The position numbers were made by a program, and so were the translations under genes. Below, piece after piece: positions 45,636-53,612 of a DNA stretch of 64,000 nt; within the stretch, counting starts at the first letter, position 1, and each line of letters starts with the position of its first letter. The stretch is from Cytophagales bacterium (GTDB taxonomy: Bacteria > Bacteroidota > Bacteroidia > Cytophagales > Flammeovirgaceae), in contig JANWWC010000003.1 of the NCBI GenBank assembly GCA_025056215.1, positions 124,001-188,000 on the forward strand, given 5' to 3'. Under the pieces are notes generated by a model. That model did not search any database. It was given only the letters and a program-made list of their open reading frames with translations, and had not been told where the DNA came from.

Positions 45636-46655
45636 GTGTCTCGAAGAGAATTCTTAAAGAAAACGCTTTTATCAGTAACAGGATTGCCTCACCTTTCTTT
45701 TGTAGAAAAAACAAACGATTCTTCTGGAATTTCTATTATTCGTCCCCCCAAACTAAAACATGGCGACATTATCGGATTAGTAGCTCCCGCTAGCGCTATT
45801 CTGAAAAGCGATGCTATTCATAATTTTCAATCCTTTTTAGAAAATGCTGGTTTTCAAGTACTAAAAGGAAAATTTTTAGAAAATCAATACGGCTACTTAG
45901 CAGGAACAGATGAGGAGCGCGCAGCAGATTTTAACGAAATGTTGCGAAACGAAAAAGTAAAAGCTATTATTGCAATGCGTGGAGGATGGGGTTGTGCGCG
46001 CATTCTTCCTCTTATCGATTACGAAGCTTTTCAAAAATATCCTAAAGTTATAGCAGGCTTTAGCGATATTACTTCTTTACTCTTAGCGCTTTATGCGAAA
46101 ACAGGTGTAGTTACTTTCCACACTTCTGTCGGATACTCTAATTGGACAGATTTTACTTTTCATTCTTTCATGCAAATTGTAGCCCATAAAGAAAAACCTA
46201 AACTTAAAATCTCTCGGGGAAATAATCAGTTCTATACTATTACACCCGGAAAAGCTGTTGGGCGGCTAATCGGAGGCAATTTAGCCGTACTTTCTGGAAT
46301 AGTAGGTTCAGAGTATTTGCCGTCTTTCGAAAATGCTATTCTGTTTTTAGAAGAAATTAATGAAGAAGTCTATCGAATAGACCGTATGCTTACTCATTTA
46401 AAATTAGCAGGAATTCTTTCTAAAATTAATGGTTTTGTGTTTGGACATTGCGAAAAATGCGATCCCGAAGAGCCTGAACATTCTCTTTCTCTCCAACAAG
46501 TATTAGAATATCATTTGAAACCTTTAGGAATCCCTGCTTTTTATGGCGCTCCTTTCGGACACATTCCGGACAAGTGCACTCTTCCTATTGGAATCTCTGC
46601 TGAAATCTATGCCGACAAAGGTGTAATTAAAATTTTAGACGAAGCTGTTACTTAA
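45636..46655 (+). CDS. S66 family LD-carboxypeptidase (LdcA/MccF-like)
   Basis: A 339-residue serine peptidase of family S66, which trims the D-Ala from L,D-tetrapeptides of recycled peptidoglycan or, in MccF relatives, inactivates microcin C. The triad is visible: nucleophile Ser143 in AGFSDITSLL, Glu239/240 in FLEEINEE and His309 in FGHIPDK. The first 20 residues (SRREFLKKTLLSVTGLPHL) resemble a twin-arginine signal, so export is possible. RGGWGCARILPLIDY is the family's structural motif. Given the MurF-Alr gene nearby I favour peptidoglycan recycling over immunity, as inference. GTG start at 45636. Confidence 0.9.
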   Translation: MSRREFLKKTLLSVTGLPHLSFVEKTNDSSGISIIRPPKLKHGDIIGLVAPASAILKSDAIHNFQSFLENAGFQVLKGKFLENQYGYLAGTDEERAADFNEMLRNEKVKAIIAMRGGWGCARILPLIDYEAFQKYPKVIAGFSDITSLLLALYAKTGVVTFHTSVGYSNWTDFTFHSFMQIVAHKEKPKLKISRGNNQFYTITPGKAVGRLIGGNLAVLSGIVGSEYLPSFENAILFLEEINEEVYRIDRMLTHLKLAGILSKINGFVFGHCEKCDPEEPEHSLSLQQVLEYHLKPLGIPAFYGAPFGHIPDKCTLPIGISAEIYADKGVIKILDEAVT

Positions 46656-46722
46656 AAATAATTAGGTTAAAATTTTTTAGTTTCTTAAAATATTCCGAAT
46701 TTTGCGTCGCAAAAACCGAAAT

Positions 46723-46794
46723 GCACCATTCGTCTAGGGGTTAGGACACAAGATTTTCATTCTTGTAACAGGGGTTCGATTCCCCTATGGTGTA
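46723..46794 (+). tRNA. tRNA-Glu (anticodon UUC)
   Basis: A full cloverleaf: acceptor GCACCAT (46723-46729) with ATGGTGT (46787-46793), the first pair being G-U; anticodon arm CAAGA-loop-TCTTG with TTC at 46756-46758; T arm AGGGG/CCCCT with loop TTCGATT; D arm contains GGGGTTAGGAC. The discriminator is A794 and CCA is not encoded. 72 bases long. Confidence 0.95.
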
Positions 46795-46796
46795 CA

Positions 46797-46820
46797 AAGC
46801 CGCTCTACCAAGCGGTTTTT
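46797..46820 (+). terminator. Terminator of the tRNA-Glu transcript
   Basis: CCGCT (46800-46804) pairs with AGCGG (46811-46815), extended by weak A/T pairs, followed by TTTTTCTTTTT. It starts three bases after the tRNA 3' end. Confidence 0.85.
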
Positions 46821-46880
46821 CTTTTTAAAGAGTTTTCATAATTAAAGTCTTCAAATATTTAAAAAATTTCTTCCCACAAA

Positions 46881-47786
46881 ATGATATTAATTTTAGGAAG
46901 TGGGCTAATAGGAGGAACATTAGCAAAACAATTTGAAACTCGAAAAATCCCTTTCAAAATTTTTTCTAGAACAAAGCCCTCTTTCCTTTTGCGGCCCTTC
47001 GATTTTCGAGAAGGGCTTTGGCAAGACATAGAAAAACACGCCGATTTCTTTTATAACGTCGAAACTGTTATCCATACTATTTCAACTACAGTTCCAGCTT
47101 CTTCTATGCAAAATAAAATACAAGATGCCATAGAAAACATCGAAACTAACATAAAATTGCTCGATATTTGCGTAAATTATGGTGTCAAGAATTTACTTTT
47201 TATTTCTTCAGGCGGAGCTATCTATGGAATTCCTCAACAAGCTGTCGTTGATGAAACACATCCTACTTACCCCATTTCTTCTTATGGAATTACTAAATTG
47301 ACAACAGAAAAATATCTCTACTTGTATCAACTTCACTATGGTCTAAAGACTGTTTGTTTGCGCCCTTCTACAGTCTATGGAATCGGGCAAACCACCCATA
47401 AACCTCAAGGTGTTGTAGCTCACATCATAAAAGCAATTCGAGAACAACGTTCCTTTACTGTTTGGGGCGATGGCTTTGGAAAAAAAGATTATCTCTATGT
47501 GGACGACCTTATTGAAGCTATCTTTTGCATTGTAGATAAAAACTTTGAAACTCAACATTCTATATATAACTTGGCTTTCGGAAAGTCTTATTCGATTCGA
47601 GAAATTATTCATTTGGTAGAATTTTATACTGGAAAAAAGCTTTTTGTTAATTATGAAGCAGCTAAACCTTTTGATATTCCTTCCATAGCGCTCCAATCAG
47701 AGCGATTTAAGAAAGAATTTGGTTGGCAACCTCACGTTGATTTATCCGAAGGCATTCAAAAAATACTAAACTCTACAACCTTATGA
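46881..47786 (+). CDS. NAD-dependent sugar epimerase/dehydratase (extended SDR)
   Basis: A 301-residue extended short-chain dehydrogenase. Nucleotide-binding motif is ILGSGLIGGTLAKQ (G-x-G-x-x-G), the catalytic pair YxxxK is Y-GITK in SSYGITKLTTEKYL, and the Ser/Thr is in LFISSGGAIYG. The family interconverts nucleotide sugars such as UDP-glucose/galactose; exact substrate unknown. It is coupled to a GT2 gene by a four-base overlap (ATGA), so both probably build one glycan. The tRNA-Glu with its terminator lies directly upstream. Confidence 0.88.
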   Translation: MILILGSGLIGGTLAKQFETRKIPFKIFSRTKPSFLLRPFDFREGLWQDIEKHADFFYNVETVIHTISTTVPASSMQNKIQDAIENIETNIKLLDICVNYGVKNLLFISSGGAIYGIPQQAVVDETHPTYPISSYGITKLTTEKYLYLYQLHYGLKTVCLRPSTVYGIGQTTHKPQGVVAHIIKAIREQRSFTVWGDGFGKKDYLYVDDLIEAIFCIVDKNFETQHSIYNLAFGKSYSIREIIHLVEFYTGKKLFVNYEAAKPFDIPSIALQSERFKKEFGWQPHVDLSEGIQKILNSTTL

Positions 47787-48721
47787 AAAAACTTAGCGTC
47801 GCATTGACTACCTACAACCATGAAAAATATATCGCAGCAGCTCTAGAAAGCATTTTTGCCCAAAACTTACAAGTTCCCTTCGAAATAGTGATTGGAAATG
47901 ATTGTTCTACCGATAAAACAGGGCAGATTATTGAAGCCTACCAACAAAAATACCCAGATATTATTCGAAACTTGCCTCGCAACAGCAACTTAGGATATGT
48001 CCGAAATTTCGATGAAACCATGCAAGCTTGCCAAGGAGAATACATAGCCATTTTCGACGGAGATGATATTATGCTGCCTGGCAAGTTGAACAAACAAATA
48101 GAGATGCTCGACCGACACCCAGAATACGTCATGGTGGGGCATAATGCGCGCGCTTTTGATTCCGAAACAGGGAAAACTATTCGATACATAAAACCTCGCT
48201 TTAAGAAACCAGAGTACACCATCGAGGATCTGATTGTAGAGAGCAGTTTTTTTGCAAATTCTTCAAAAGTATTTCGAAAATCTGCCTATCCTAAAGAAGG
48301 CATCGACCGCAATCTTTACGCAATTGCCGATTGGTATATTACGATTGAAATTGCTAAAAAAGGAAAAATAGGATATATCCACGAAAACTTAGTCGAATAT
48401 CGCGTTCATAACCAAAGCATTATGCAGAAAATTCGAGGAGATAAGCAAGCACACGATATTTTATATATCCTCGATAAGCTCGAAAAAGAATTTCCAGGAA
48501 AATATACCCACTTATTTGCACGCCAAAAAGCTTATTGCTATCTGATTTTAGGCATTCAAGCAGACCAAGAAAATAACAAACAATTAGCTCGTAAAAACTT
48601 CGCAGAATGCATAAAACTTTATCCACGATATAGTGTAAGCCCCTACATTCGGTGGCTACTAACGTTTGCCCCAAAATCTTTATTTCATTTTTTACTCAAG
48701 CAGACAGGACGAACACACTAA
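47783..48721 (+). CDS. Family 2 glycosyltransferase
   Basis: A 312-residue GT-A glycosyltransferase with the classic opening LSVALTTYNHEKYIAAALESIFAQ and FEIVIGNDCSTDKT; the metal-binding D-x-D region is IAIFDGDDIMLPGKL. The C-terminal hundred residues contain a TPR-like helical pair (ILGIQADQENNKQLARKNFAECIKLYP), as in several Bacteroidetes O-antigen or capsule transferases. It overlaps the epimerase gene by four bases. Acceptor and sugar unknown. It ends four bases before the convergent permease gene. Confidence 0.9.
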   Translation: MKKLSVALTTYNHEKYIAAALESIFAQNLQVPFEIVIGNDCSTDKTGQIIEAYQQKYPDIIRNLPRNSNLGYVRNFDETMQACQGEYIAIFDGDDIMLPGKLNKQIEMLDRHPEYVMVGHNARAFDSETGKTIRYIKPRFKKPEYTIEDLIVESSFFANSSKVFRKSAYPKEGIDRNLYAIADWYITIEIAKKGKIGYIHENLVEYRVHNQSIMQKIRGDKQAHDILYILDKLEKEFPGKYTHLFARQKAYCYLILGIQADQENNKQLARKNFAECIKLYPRYSVSPYIRWLLTFAPKSLFHFLLKQTGRTH

Positions 48722-48725
48722 GAAA

Positions 48726-49976
48726 TTACTCATATCTTAGCGCATCAATAGGATTGAGAAAAGCAGCTTTTCGAGCTGGGTAGTAACCTGCTGCTACTCC
48801 TGTCAGAATGCTCATCATGAAGCCTATTCCCACCCAAAGAACAGGAAATAAGAACTCTCCATTTCCTATAATTTGACTTACAGCATTCCCAAAACCAATC
48901 CCAATTAAAATTCCTGCTAAACCTCCTATTAAACAAATCACAGTAGATTCTATAAGAAATTGATTCATAATGATTTGAGGAGTTGCGCCCAATGCTTTCC
49001 TAATTCCAATTTCTTTTGTTCGCTCTGTTACAGAAACTAAAAGAATATTCATCAGACCTATAGAGGCACCTGTTAATGTCATAATTCCTACAATAGAGCC
49101 TCCTAATCGAAGAATATGCGAAATTTCGAGAAGTTTATCTGATAAATTATCGCTTTTTGAAATCAAAAAGGAATCTTTTTGGAAAGGAGTGTCGCGCCGA
49201 ATTTGTCGAAAAAGTGCTTTTATTTCGTCGAGTGCCAAAGGTGTAAGCATTCTGTCAGAGAGTAGTATATTAATTCCTATAAAAATTCGCTTCTCACTCG
49301 AATAATGCTGATAAAGTGTTGTAATAGGAATGAAGACTCCTCTATCACTTTCACCTCCTCGCAACCCTTTAGTAGTTTGGAGAACTCCAATCACTGTATA
49401 ATAATTTCCTAAAATATTAATTTTTTGCCCCACAGGATTTTCCAACTCGTCAAAAAGATGTCGAGCCACTTCTGCACCAATCACGGCAATCGAACGATTG
49501 GTTTGAATTTCAGTTTTGAAAAAAGTACGTCCACGCTCAATTTTGAATTTTTTATAGCTAAAGAAATCTTCATCCACTCCTACAAGTTTGAGATTAGGAT
49601 TTGTTTTATAAGAAAATCTTTTTGCAGTGATATTTGATGTACTTCCTAAAGATGCACTAATGCTGATTAGAGAAGCTCTCTGAAAATTTTCTTTAAAAGC
49701 CAGCGCTTCTGCGTAAGTAATGCGCGGTTTTTGAACTTGTAATTTTCCTTCTATTCGTTGATTTCGGTCAATATCTTTAATTGTAACTGCATTAGCTCCC
49801 AAACTTCCTAATCCGACATTAACAGAATGCTCTACAGCATCGATAGCCGTAAGAATTCCTACTAAAGCTGCAATGCCTACAGCTATCATAGAGGCTGTCA
49901 GCAATGAGCGCAACCAATTAATGCGAAGAGAAATGAAGGCTGTGTGGATATTTTCCCACAGTACTGAATTCAACAT
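48726..49976 (-). CDS. MacB/FtsX-like ABC transporter permease
   Basis: A 416-residue permease of the MacB/YknZ class: one N-terminal helix (LLTASMIAVGIAALVGILTAI), a periplasmic MacB_PCD domain of about 220 residues, then three C-terminal helices of the FtsX domain (VGIMTLTGASIGLMNILLV, TVICLIGGLAGILIGIGFG, PVLWVGIGFMMSILTGVAAGYYPARKAA) with the ERTKEIGIRKALGAT coupling loop. It moves no substrate through itself in known systems but transmits ATPase motion to export or mechano-signalling. The cognate ATPase is not adjacent, which is unusual but common in Bacteroidetes. Start ATG at 49976. Confidence 0.9.
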   Translation of the reverse strand: MLNSVLWENIHTAFISLRINWLRSLLTASMIAVGIAALVGILTAIDAVEHSVNVGLGSLGANAVTIKDIDRNQRIEGKLQVQKPRITYAEALAFKENFQRASLISISASLGSTSNITAKRFSYKTNPNLKLVGVDEDFFSYKKFKIERGRTFFKTEIQTNRSIAVIGAEVARHLFDELENPVGQKINILGNYYTVIGVLQTTKGLRGGESDRGVFIPITTLYQHYSSEKRIFIGINILLSDRMLTPLALDEIKALFRQIRRDTPFQKDSFLISKSDNLSDKLLEISHILRLGGSIVGIMTLTGASIGLMNILLVSVTERTKEIGIRKALGATPQIIMNQFLIESTVICLIGGLAGILIGIGFGNAVSQIIGNGEFLFPVLWVGIGFMMSILTGVAAGYYPARKAAFLNPIDALRYE

Positions 49977-50063
49977 ACCTGAGCTCGAAAACGAAGTATT
50001 AACATTTTTTAAGAATTTTAATAAAAAGCTGCAACTTTATTTCTTAAAATTCGTTAAAACAAG

Positions 50064-50071
50064 TAAATTTG
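50064..50071 (+). promoter_or_regulatory. -7 motif ahead of the 39-residue gene
   Basis: TAAATTTG is a full -7 match; a TTC sits at the -33 position 20 bases upstream instead of TTG. The predicted transcript would begin about 40 bases before the ATG at 50120. Confidence 0.5.
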
Positions 50072-50119
50072 TATCGGCAATTTAATGCTGGTAAATTTTT
50101 AATCAAATCTCTAATAACG

Positions 50120-50239
50120 ATGAACTCAATCATTCAAAGGCTTCTGATGTTAGGCTATACGCCTACTCCAGAACAAGCAAAAGAACTGGAACAACGCGTT
50201 CCTGAAGAAATTTCCAGAAAAGGAAATGATTGGCGTTAA
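50120..50239 (+). CDS. Small 39-residue protein
   Basis: An ATG frame of 39 codons beginning MNSIIQRLLMLGYTPT and ending KGNDWR. It has a short helix-forming start and a Glu/Arg-rich tail and no signal peptide. It has a -7 motif 49 bases upstream and a perfect hairpin terminator 26 bases downstream, so it is packaged as its own transcription unit. The last 14 bases overlap the earliest possible start of the Omp85-like frame (50226). I do not recognise the family; it could be a stand-alone small protein or a leader peptide controlling the gene behind it. Confidence 0.6.
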   Translation: MNSIIQRLLMLGYTPTPEQAKELEQRVPEEISRKGNDWR

Positions 50240-50264
50240 GAAACAAAGTACGATTGAATATAAG

Positions 50265-50290
50265 AAAAGGATACGAAAGTATCCTTTTTT
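50265..50290 (+). terminator. Strong intrinsic terminator behind the 39-residue gene
   Basis: AAAAGGATAC (50265-50274), loop GAAA, GTATCCTTTT (50279-50288): ten paired bases with a stable GNRA-type tetraloop and a T-run. It lies inside the nominal 5' end of the Omp85-like frame, which argues that frame really starts further on. Confidence 0.88.
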
Positions 50291-50312
50291 ACTTTTTATT
50301 TGGCGTTATTTT

Positions 50313-52034
50313 TTGCCTAAAGCGAGCAAAAAACACCTGTATATTAAAAAAATTTTCTGTATTAGCGCATTATGGATTTGTTTGTTCAAGTCATTTGCTC
50401 AGACGGTAGTCTATCAGCTTGTTAATACAGAAAAACCGCTTAATTATTTCAAACTTCCTTATAAGATTCCGCAGGATAGTATTTTACAAATACAAACTCT
50501 TCATAAAATTATCCAAACACTTCAACAAAAAGGGTTTTTGCTTGCTAATGTAGATAAGTGGCAAAAAAAAGACGATACTTTATATATTACCCTACACATT
50601 GGAAAACAGTATCGGGGATTTTATTTAAATGTGGAAGAAGTTTCACCTTATATTCTTTCAGAGTGCCGCATTCGAATTCCTGATTTGCAAAAAAAGCTGA
50701 TTACCCCTTCGACATGGAAACAAATCTATCGAAAATTACTCACCTATGCGGAGAATCACGGCTTTCCGTTCGCAGAAGTCAAGCTCGATTCTGTTTATTT
50801 TTCTAATCAAAACTTATATGCAAACTTAAAATATCGATCTTATTTTCAAGTTACACTCGATACAATCATTCTTCATGGAAATCTAAAAATTCGATATTCT
50901 TATTTAATGGCTCTTATGAACTTACAACCTCGAGCACCCTTTCAACAACAAAAAATCACAAACGCCTTTCAAACTCTTAGGCAGCAACCTTACTTGCGTC
51001 TAACAAAAGAACCTCTCATTACTTTTGTAGAGAATAAAGCTCAAATACACCTGTTTACCGAACATCGCAAAGCCAATCAGATAGACGGTATTTTAGGAAT
51101 TTTACCTAACGCTCAGCAAAACACTCGAACTGTCATTACAGGTCAATTAGATATTCAGCTGCATCATTTGCTATACTCAGGCAAACAATTAGCTCTCAAG
51201 TGGCAACGTATGCATCAAGACGCACAACTTTTGAATATTCTTTATGAGCATCCTCATTTTCTCAAAACAGGTATTACAACTATGGGTGCCCTTCGCCTTT
51301 TAAGACAAGACTCTTCTTTTCAAAATGTAATGCAAGAATTAAGGCTAAGCTACCCTGCATCTTTAGGAAAATTTAGTGTTTTTGCTAAGCGTATGACAAG
51401 CAGCGTTCCCATAAAAAATATTTCTACGGATATCGCAGCTTTTCAAATCATCTCTTACGGCTTAGGATACCACCTACAACAACTTGATGATATTTCTTTC
51501 CCTCAGAAAGGCTATAAATTGAAACTTGATATCTGGGCAGGAAACAAAAATACTTCTCAATTCCTGCCCGATACCTTAATAAAACTCAAAAGCCTTCAAC
51601 TCGGATTAGAAGGAGAAATGTCTTATCACTTAAAACAATCGAGTTGGGCTACCATGCTTTTTCGTTGGCAAAGCGCTTGGGTTGAGAATCCGTACTTATT
51701 TTTAAACGATTTATACAGAATAGGAGGCATTAACTCCTTGCGCGGTTTTAATGAAAATACATTTTTTACACAGTGGCACCACATTTTTACGGCAGAACAA
51801 CGTTGGCGCCTAGAAGAAGAATCTTATTGTTTTATTTTTTCAGACGTTGCGTTTTTGCGAGAAAACGTGAAAGAACGAGCTCAAGAACAACAACCTTGGA
51901 GCATAGGAGCAGGGATTTCTGTACGCACAAGAAGCGGTATTTTTAGCTTAGCTTACGCTATCGGAAAATCTGAGGAGCAACCTTTTCACCCACGATTTTC
52001 TAAAATCCACTTCGGACTTACCAATCGATTTTAA
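50313..52034 (+). CDS. BamA/TamA-like Omp85 surface protein
   Basis: An approximately 573-residue outer membrane protein: a signal peptide (KKIFCISALWICLFKSFAQ) follows the start, then POTRA-like segments with repeated YRGFYLNV and LKYRSYFQVTLDTIILHGN, and a C-terminal barrel with the omp85 signature RIGGINSLRGFNE near residue 495 and a final aromatic (NRF). The size is about two thirds of TamA; a substrate is not inferable. The frame is open back to ATG 50226 but a strong terminator lies at 50265-50290 within that extension, so I start at TTG 50313, the first in-frame candidate after it. It converges on ftsZ with a shared hairpin between them. Confidence 0.8.
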   Translation: MPKASKKHLYIKKIFCISALWICLFKSFAQTVVYQLVNTEKPLNYFKLPYKIPQDSILQIQTLHKIIQTLQQKGFLLANVDKWQKKDDTLYITLHIGKQYRGFYLNVEEVSPYILSECRIRIPDLQKKLITPSTWKQIYRKLLTYAENHGFPFAEVKLDSVYFSNQNLYANLKYRSYFQVTLDTIILHGNLKIRYSYLMALMNLQPRAPFQQQKITNAFQTLRQQPYLRLTKEPLITFVENKAQIHLFTEHRKANQIDGILGILPNAQQNTRTVITGQLDIQLHHLLYSGKQLALKWQRMHQDAQLLNILYEHPHFLKTGITTMGALRLLRQDSSFQNVMQELRLSYPASLGKFSVFAKRMTSSVPIKNISTDIAAFQIISYGLGYHLQQLDDISFPQKGYKLKLDIWAGNKNTSQFLPDTLIKLKSLQLGLEGEMSYHLKQSSWATMLFRWQSAWVENPYLFLNDLYRIGGINSLRGFNENTFFTQWHHIFTAEQRWRLEEESYCFIFSDVAFLRENVKERAQEQQPWSIGAGISVRTRSGIFSLAYAIGKSEEQPFHPRFSKIHFGLTNRF

Positions 52035-52036
52035 AA

Positions 52037-52065
52037 AAACCTATACCGCAAAACAGTATAGGTTT
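52037..52065. terminator. Bidirectional hairpin between the Omp85-like gene and ftsZ
   Basis: AAACCTATAC (52037-52046) pairs with GTATAGGTTT (52056-52065). Read on the minus strand it is followed by a run of seven T, making a proper terminator for ftsZ; on the plus strand the T-tail is poorer. Confidence 0.75.
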
Positions 52066-52122
52066 CGATTTAATTGAACTATGCAAGATAAAACATTTTG
52101 CCTAAACAGGCTTGCTAAGCTT

Positions 52123-53565
52123 TTAGTCTACATTATCAGCAAAAAATTTATTTTCTGACAGTTTTTTATTCTCTCCTACAGAGATGCGAGAGGCAAGGCT
52201 ATCATTTGAAGAGGGAGTAGGAGTAAACTGAACGCCTTTTCTCAAGTAGGCAGGTACATCTTGGTGATGCTTAAGTTCTTCTTGAGACATTTGGCTTACA
52301 GATTTTAACTTAGCCAAGTGTTGCTGGCGTTTTTGCAGTTCATCCTCTCTTTTTTTTTTCTCTTCTTCTTCCTGATACGTTTCGAAATCATCTAATGAAA
52401 AAACTATTTTCTCAGGCTTAGCAGGTGGGGGAGTAGGTGCCTTAGATGAAACTTTGTCAAAAAAGTCATCTCCATCTGAGGGAATAAATTTTTCTGAGTA
52501 CTGTGGTAAAGCAGTGTTATGGCGAGTAACCTTTTTTTGGGTTTCTAAGTCGATAATTTTTTGTTGATATTCTAGCTTTTTATCCTTTATAACGCCGTCA
52601 AATCCTGCTGCAATCACAGTTACAGTTACTTTTTTGCCTGCTGTACTATCGAATTTTACCCCCATGATTAACTCGCAGTCCTCTCCTGTTCTTTCTTGGA
52701 TGTAAGAGGTGATTTCTGCAAGCTCATCCATTTGGAAAGTTTCTTCATCGGCTACTACATGAAGAAGCACGTGTTTTGCTCCATGAATATTCGTATTATT
52801 GAGCAATGGAGAAGTGAGTGCCATCTCAGTAGCTTTAAAAGCCCGGCTATCTCCTTCAGCTACTCCAATTCCCATCACAGCTGTACCTGCTCCTGAAAGA
52901 GCTGTTCTTACATCTTCAAAATCTACATTTACATCACTTTCTGTCGTGATAATCTCTGCAATAGCTTTCGCCGCGGTAGCTAATACATTATCTGCTTGGG
53001 CAAATGCTTCGCGCAAGGTAGCTTTTCCGTAAATATCTTTTAACTTATTATTGATAACTACTAGTACTGCATCGCAATGCTTTTTAAGTTCGGCTAATCC
53101 ATCTTCTGCGCGTTTTTCTTTAGGTTTACCTTCAAATTGAAAAGGCATCGTAACAATACCAATAGTAAGAATTCCTAATGATTTAGCGACTTCGGCAATA
53201 ATAGGCGCAGCTCCTGTACCAGTACCTCCTCCCATACCCGCAGTAATAAAAACCATGCGCGTATTCCCACTCAATAAGTTGCGAATGTCTTCTTTACTTT
53301 CAAGAGCAGCGTTTTTCCCCACTTCTGGCTTTGCACCTGCTCCCAAACCTCCAGTCAGGTTCTTTCCTAAAACAATCCGATTAGAGGCAGGTATCGGACT
53401 TTGTGACAATGCTTGAATATCTGTATTACAAATGTAAAAGTCTACACCCTGAATTCCTAAGCGATACATGTGATTAACAGCATTACTTCCGCCTCCACCC
53501 ACCCCAATCGCCTTGATAATAGATTCACCTGATTGAATTAATGGTTTTTCTTTTGAATTTATCAT
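52123..53565 (-). CDS. ftsZ: Cell division GTPase FtsZ
   Basis: A 480-residue tubulin homolog that polymerises at midcell to recruit the divisome. GTP-binding tubulin signature is GGGTGTGAAP, with VGGGGSNAVNHM near residue 22 and the T7 loop NVDFEDVRTAL. The globular part ends near 315; then comes a charged linker (EEEEKKKREDELQKRQQHL) and a C-terminal peptide DVPAYLRKGV followed by a further 40-residue tail, longer than in E. coli but usual in Cytophagales. ATG at 53565 is preceded by ftsA 48 bases upstream. No defects visible. Confidence 0.97.
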   Translation of the reverse strand: MINSKEKPLIQSGESIIKAIGVGGGGSNAVNHMYRLGIQGVDFYICNTDIQALSQSPIPASNRIVLGKNLTGGLGAGAKPEVGKNAALESKEDIRNLLSGNTRMVFITAGMGGGTGTGAAPIIAEVAKSLGILTIGIVTMPFQFEGKPKEKRAEDGLAELKKHCDAVLVVINNKLKDIYGKATLREAFAQADNVLATAAKAIAEIITTESDVNVDFEDVRTALSGAGTAVMGIGVAEGDSRAFKATEMALTSPLLNNTNIHGAKHVLLHVVADEETFQMDELAEITSYIQERTGEDCELIMGVKFDSTAGKKVTVTVIAAGFDGVIKDKKLEYQQKIIDLETQKKVTRHNTALPQYSEKFIPSDGDDFFDKVSSKAPTPPPAKPEKIVFSLDDFETYQEEEEKKKREDELQKRQQHLAKLKSVSQMSQEELKHHQDVPAYLRKGVQFTPTPSSNDSLASRISVGENKKLSENKFFADNVD

Positions 53566-53612
53566 AATCTTGCCAATTTTAAAATGTTCAATTTGTAAGA
53601 GGAAAGTTTTAA

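Noticed and set aside
45636-46655. S66 protein as a MccF microcin-immunity factor and part of a defence locus.
   Set aside because: Neighbours are peptidoglycan and glycan genes and the chain length fits LD-carboxypeptidase; no microcin or adenylation genes are present.
46723-46900. tRNA-Glu as an attachment site for an integrated element.
   Set aside because: No integrase gene and no duplicated tRNA 3' end were seen downstream; neighbours look like ordinary chromosomal glycan genes.
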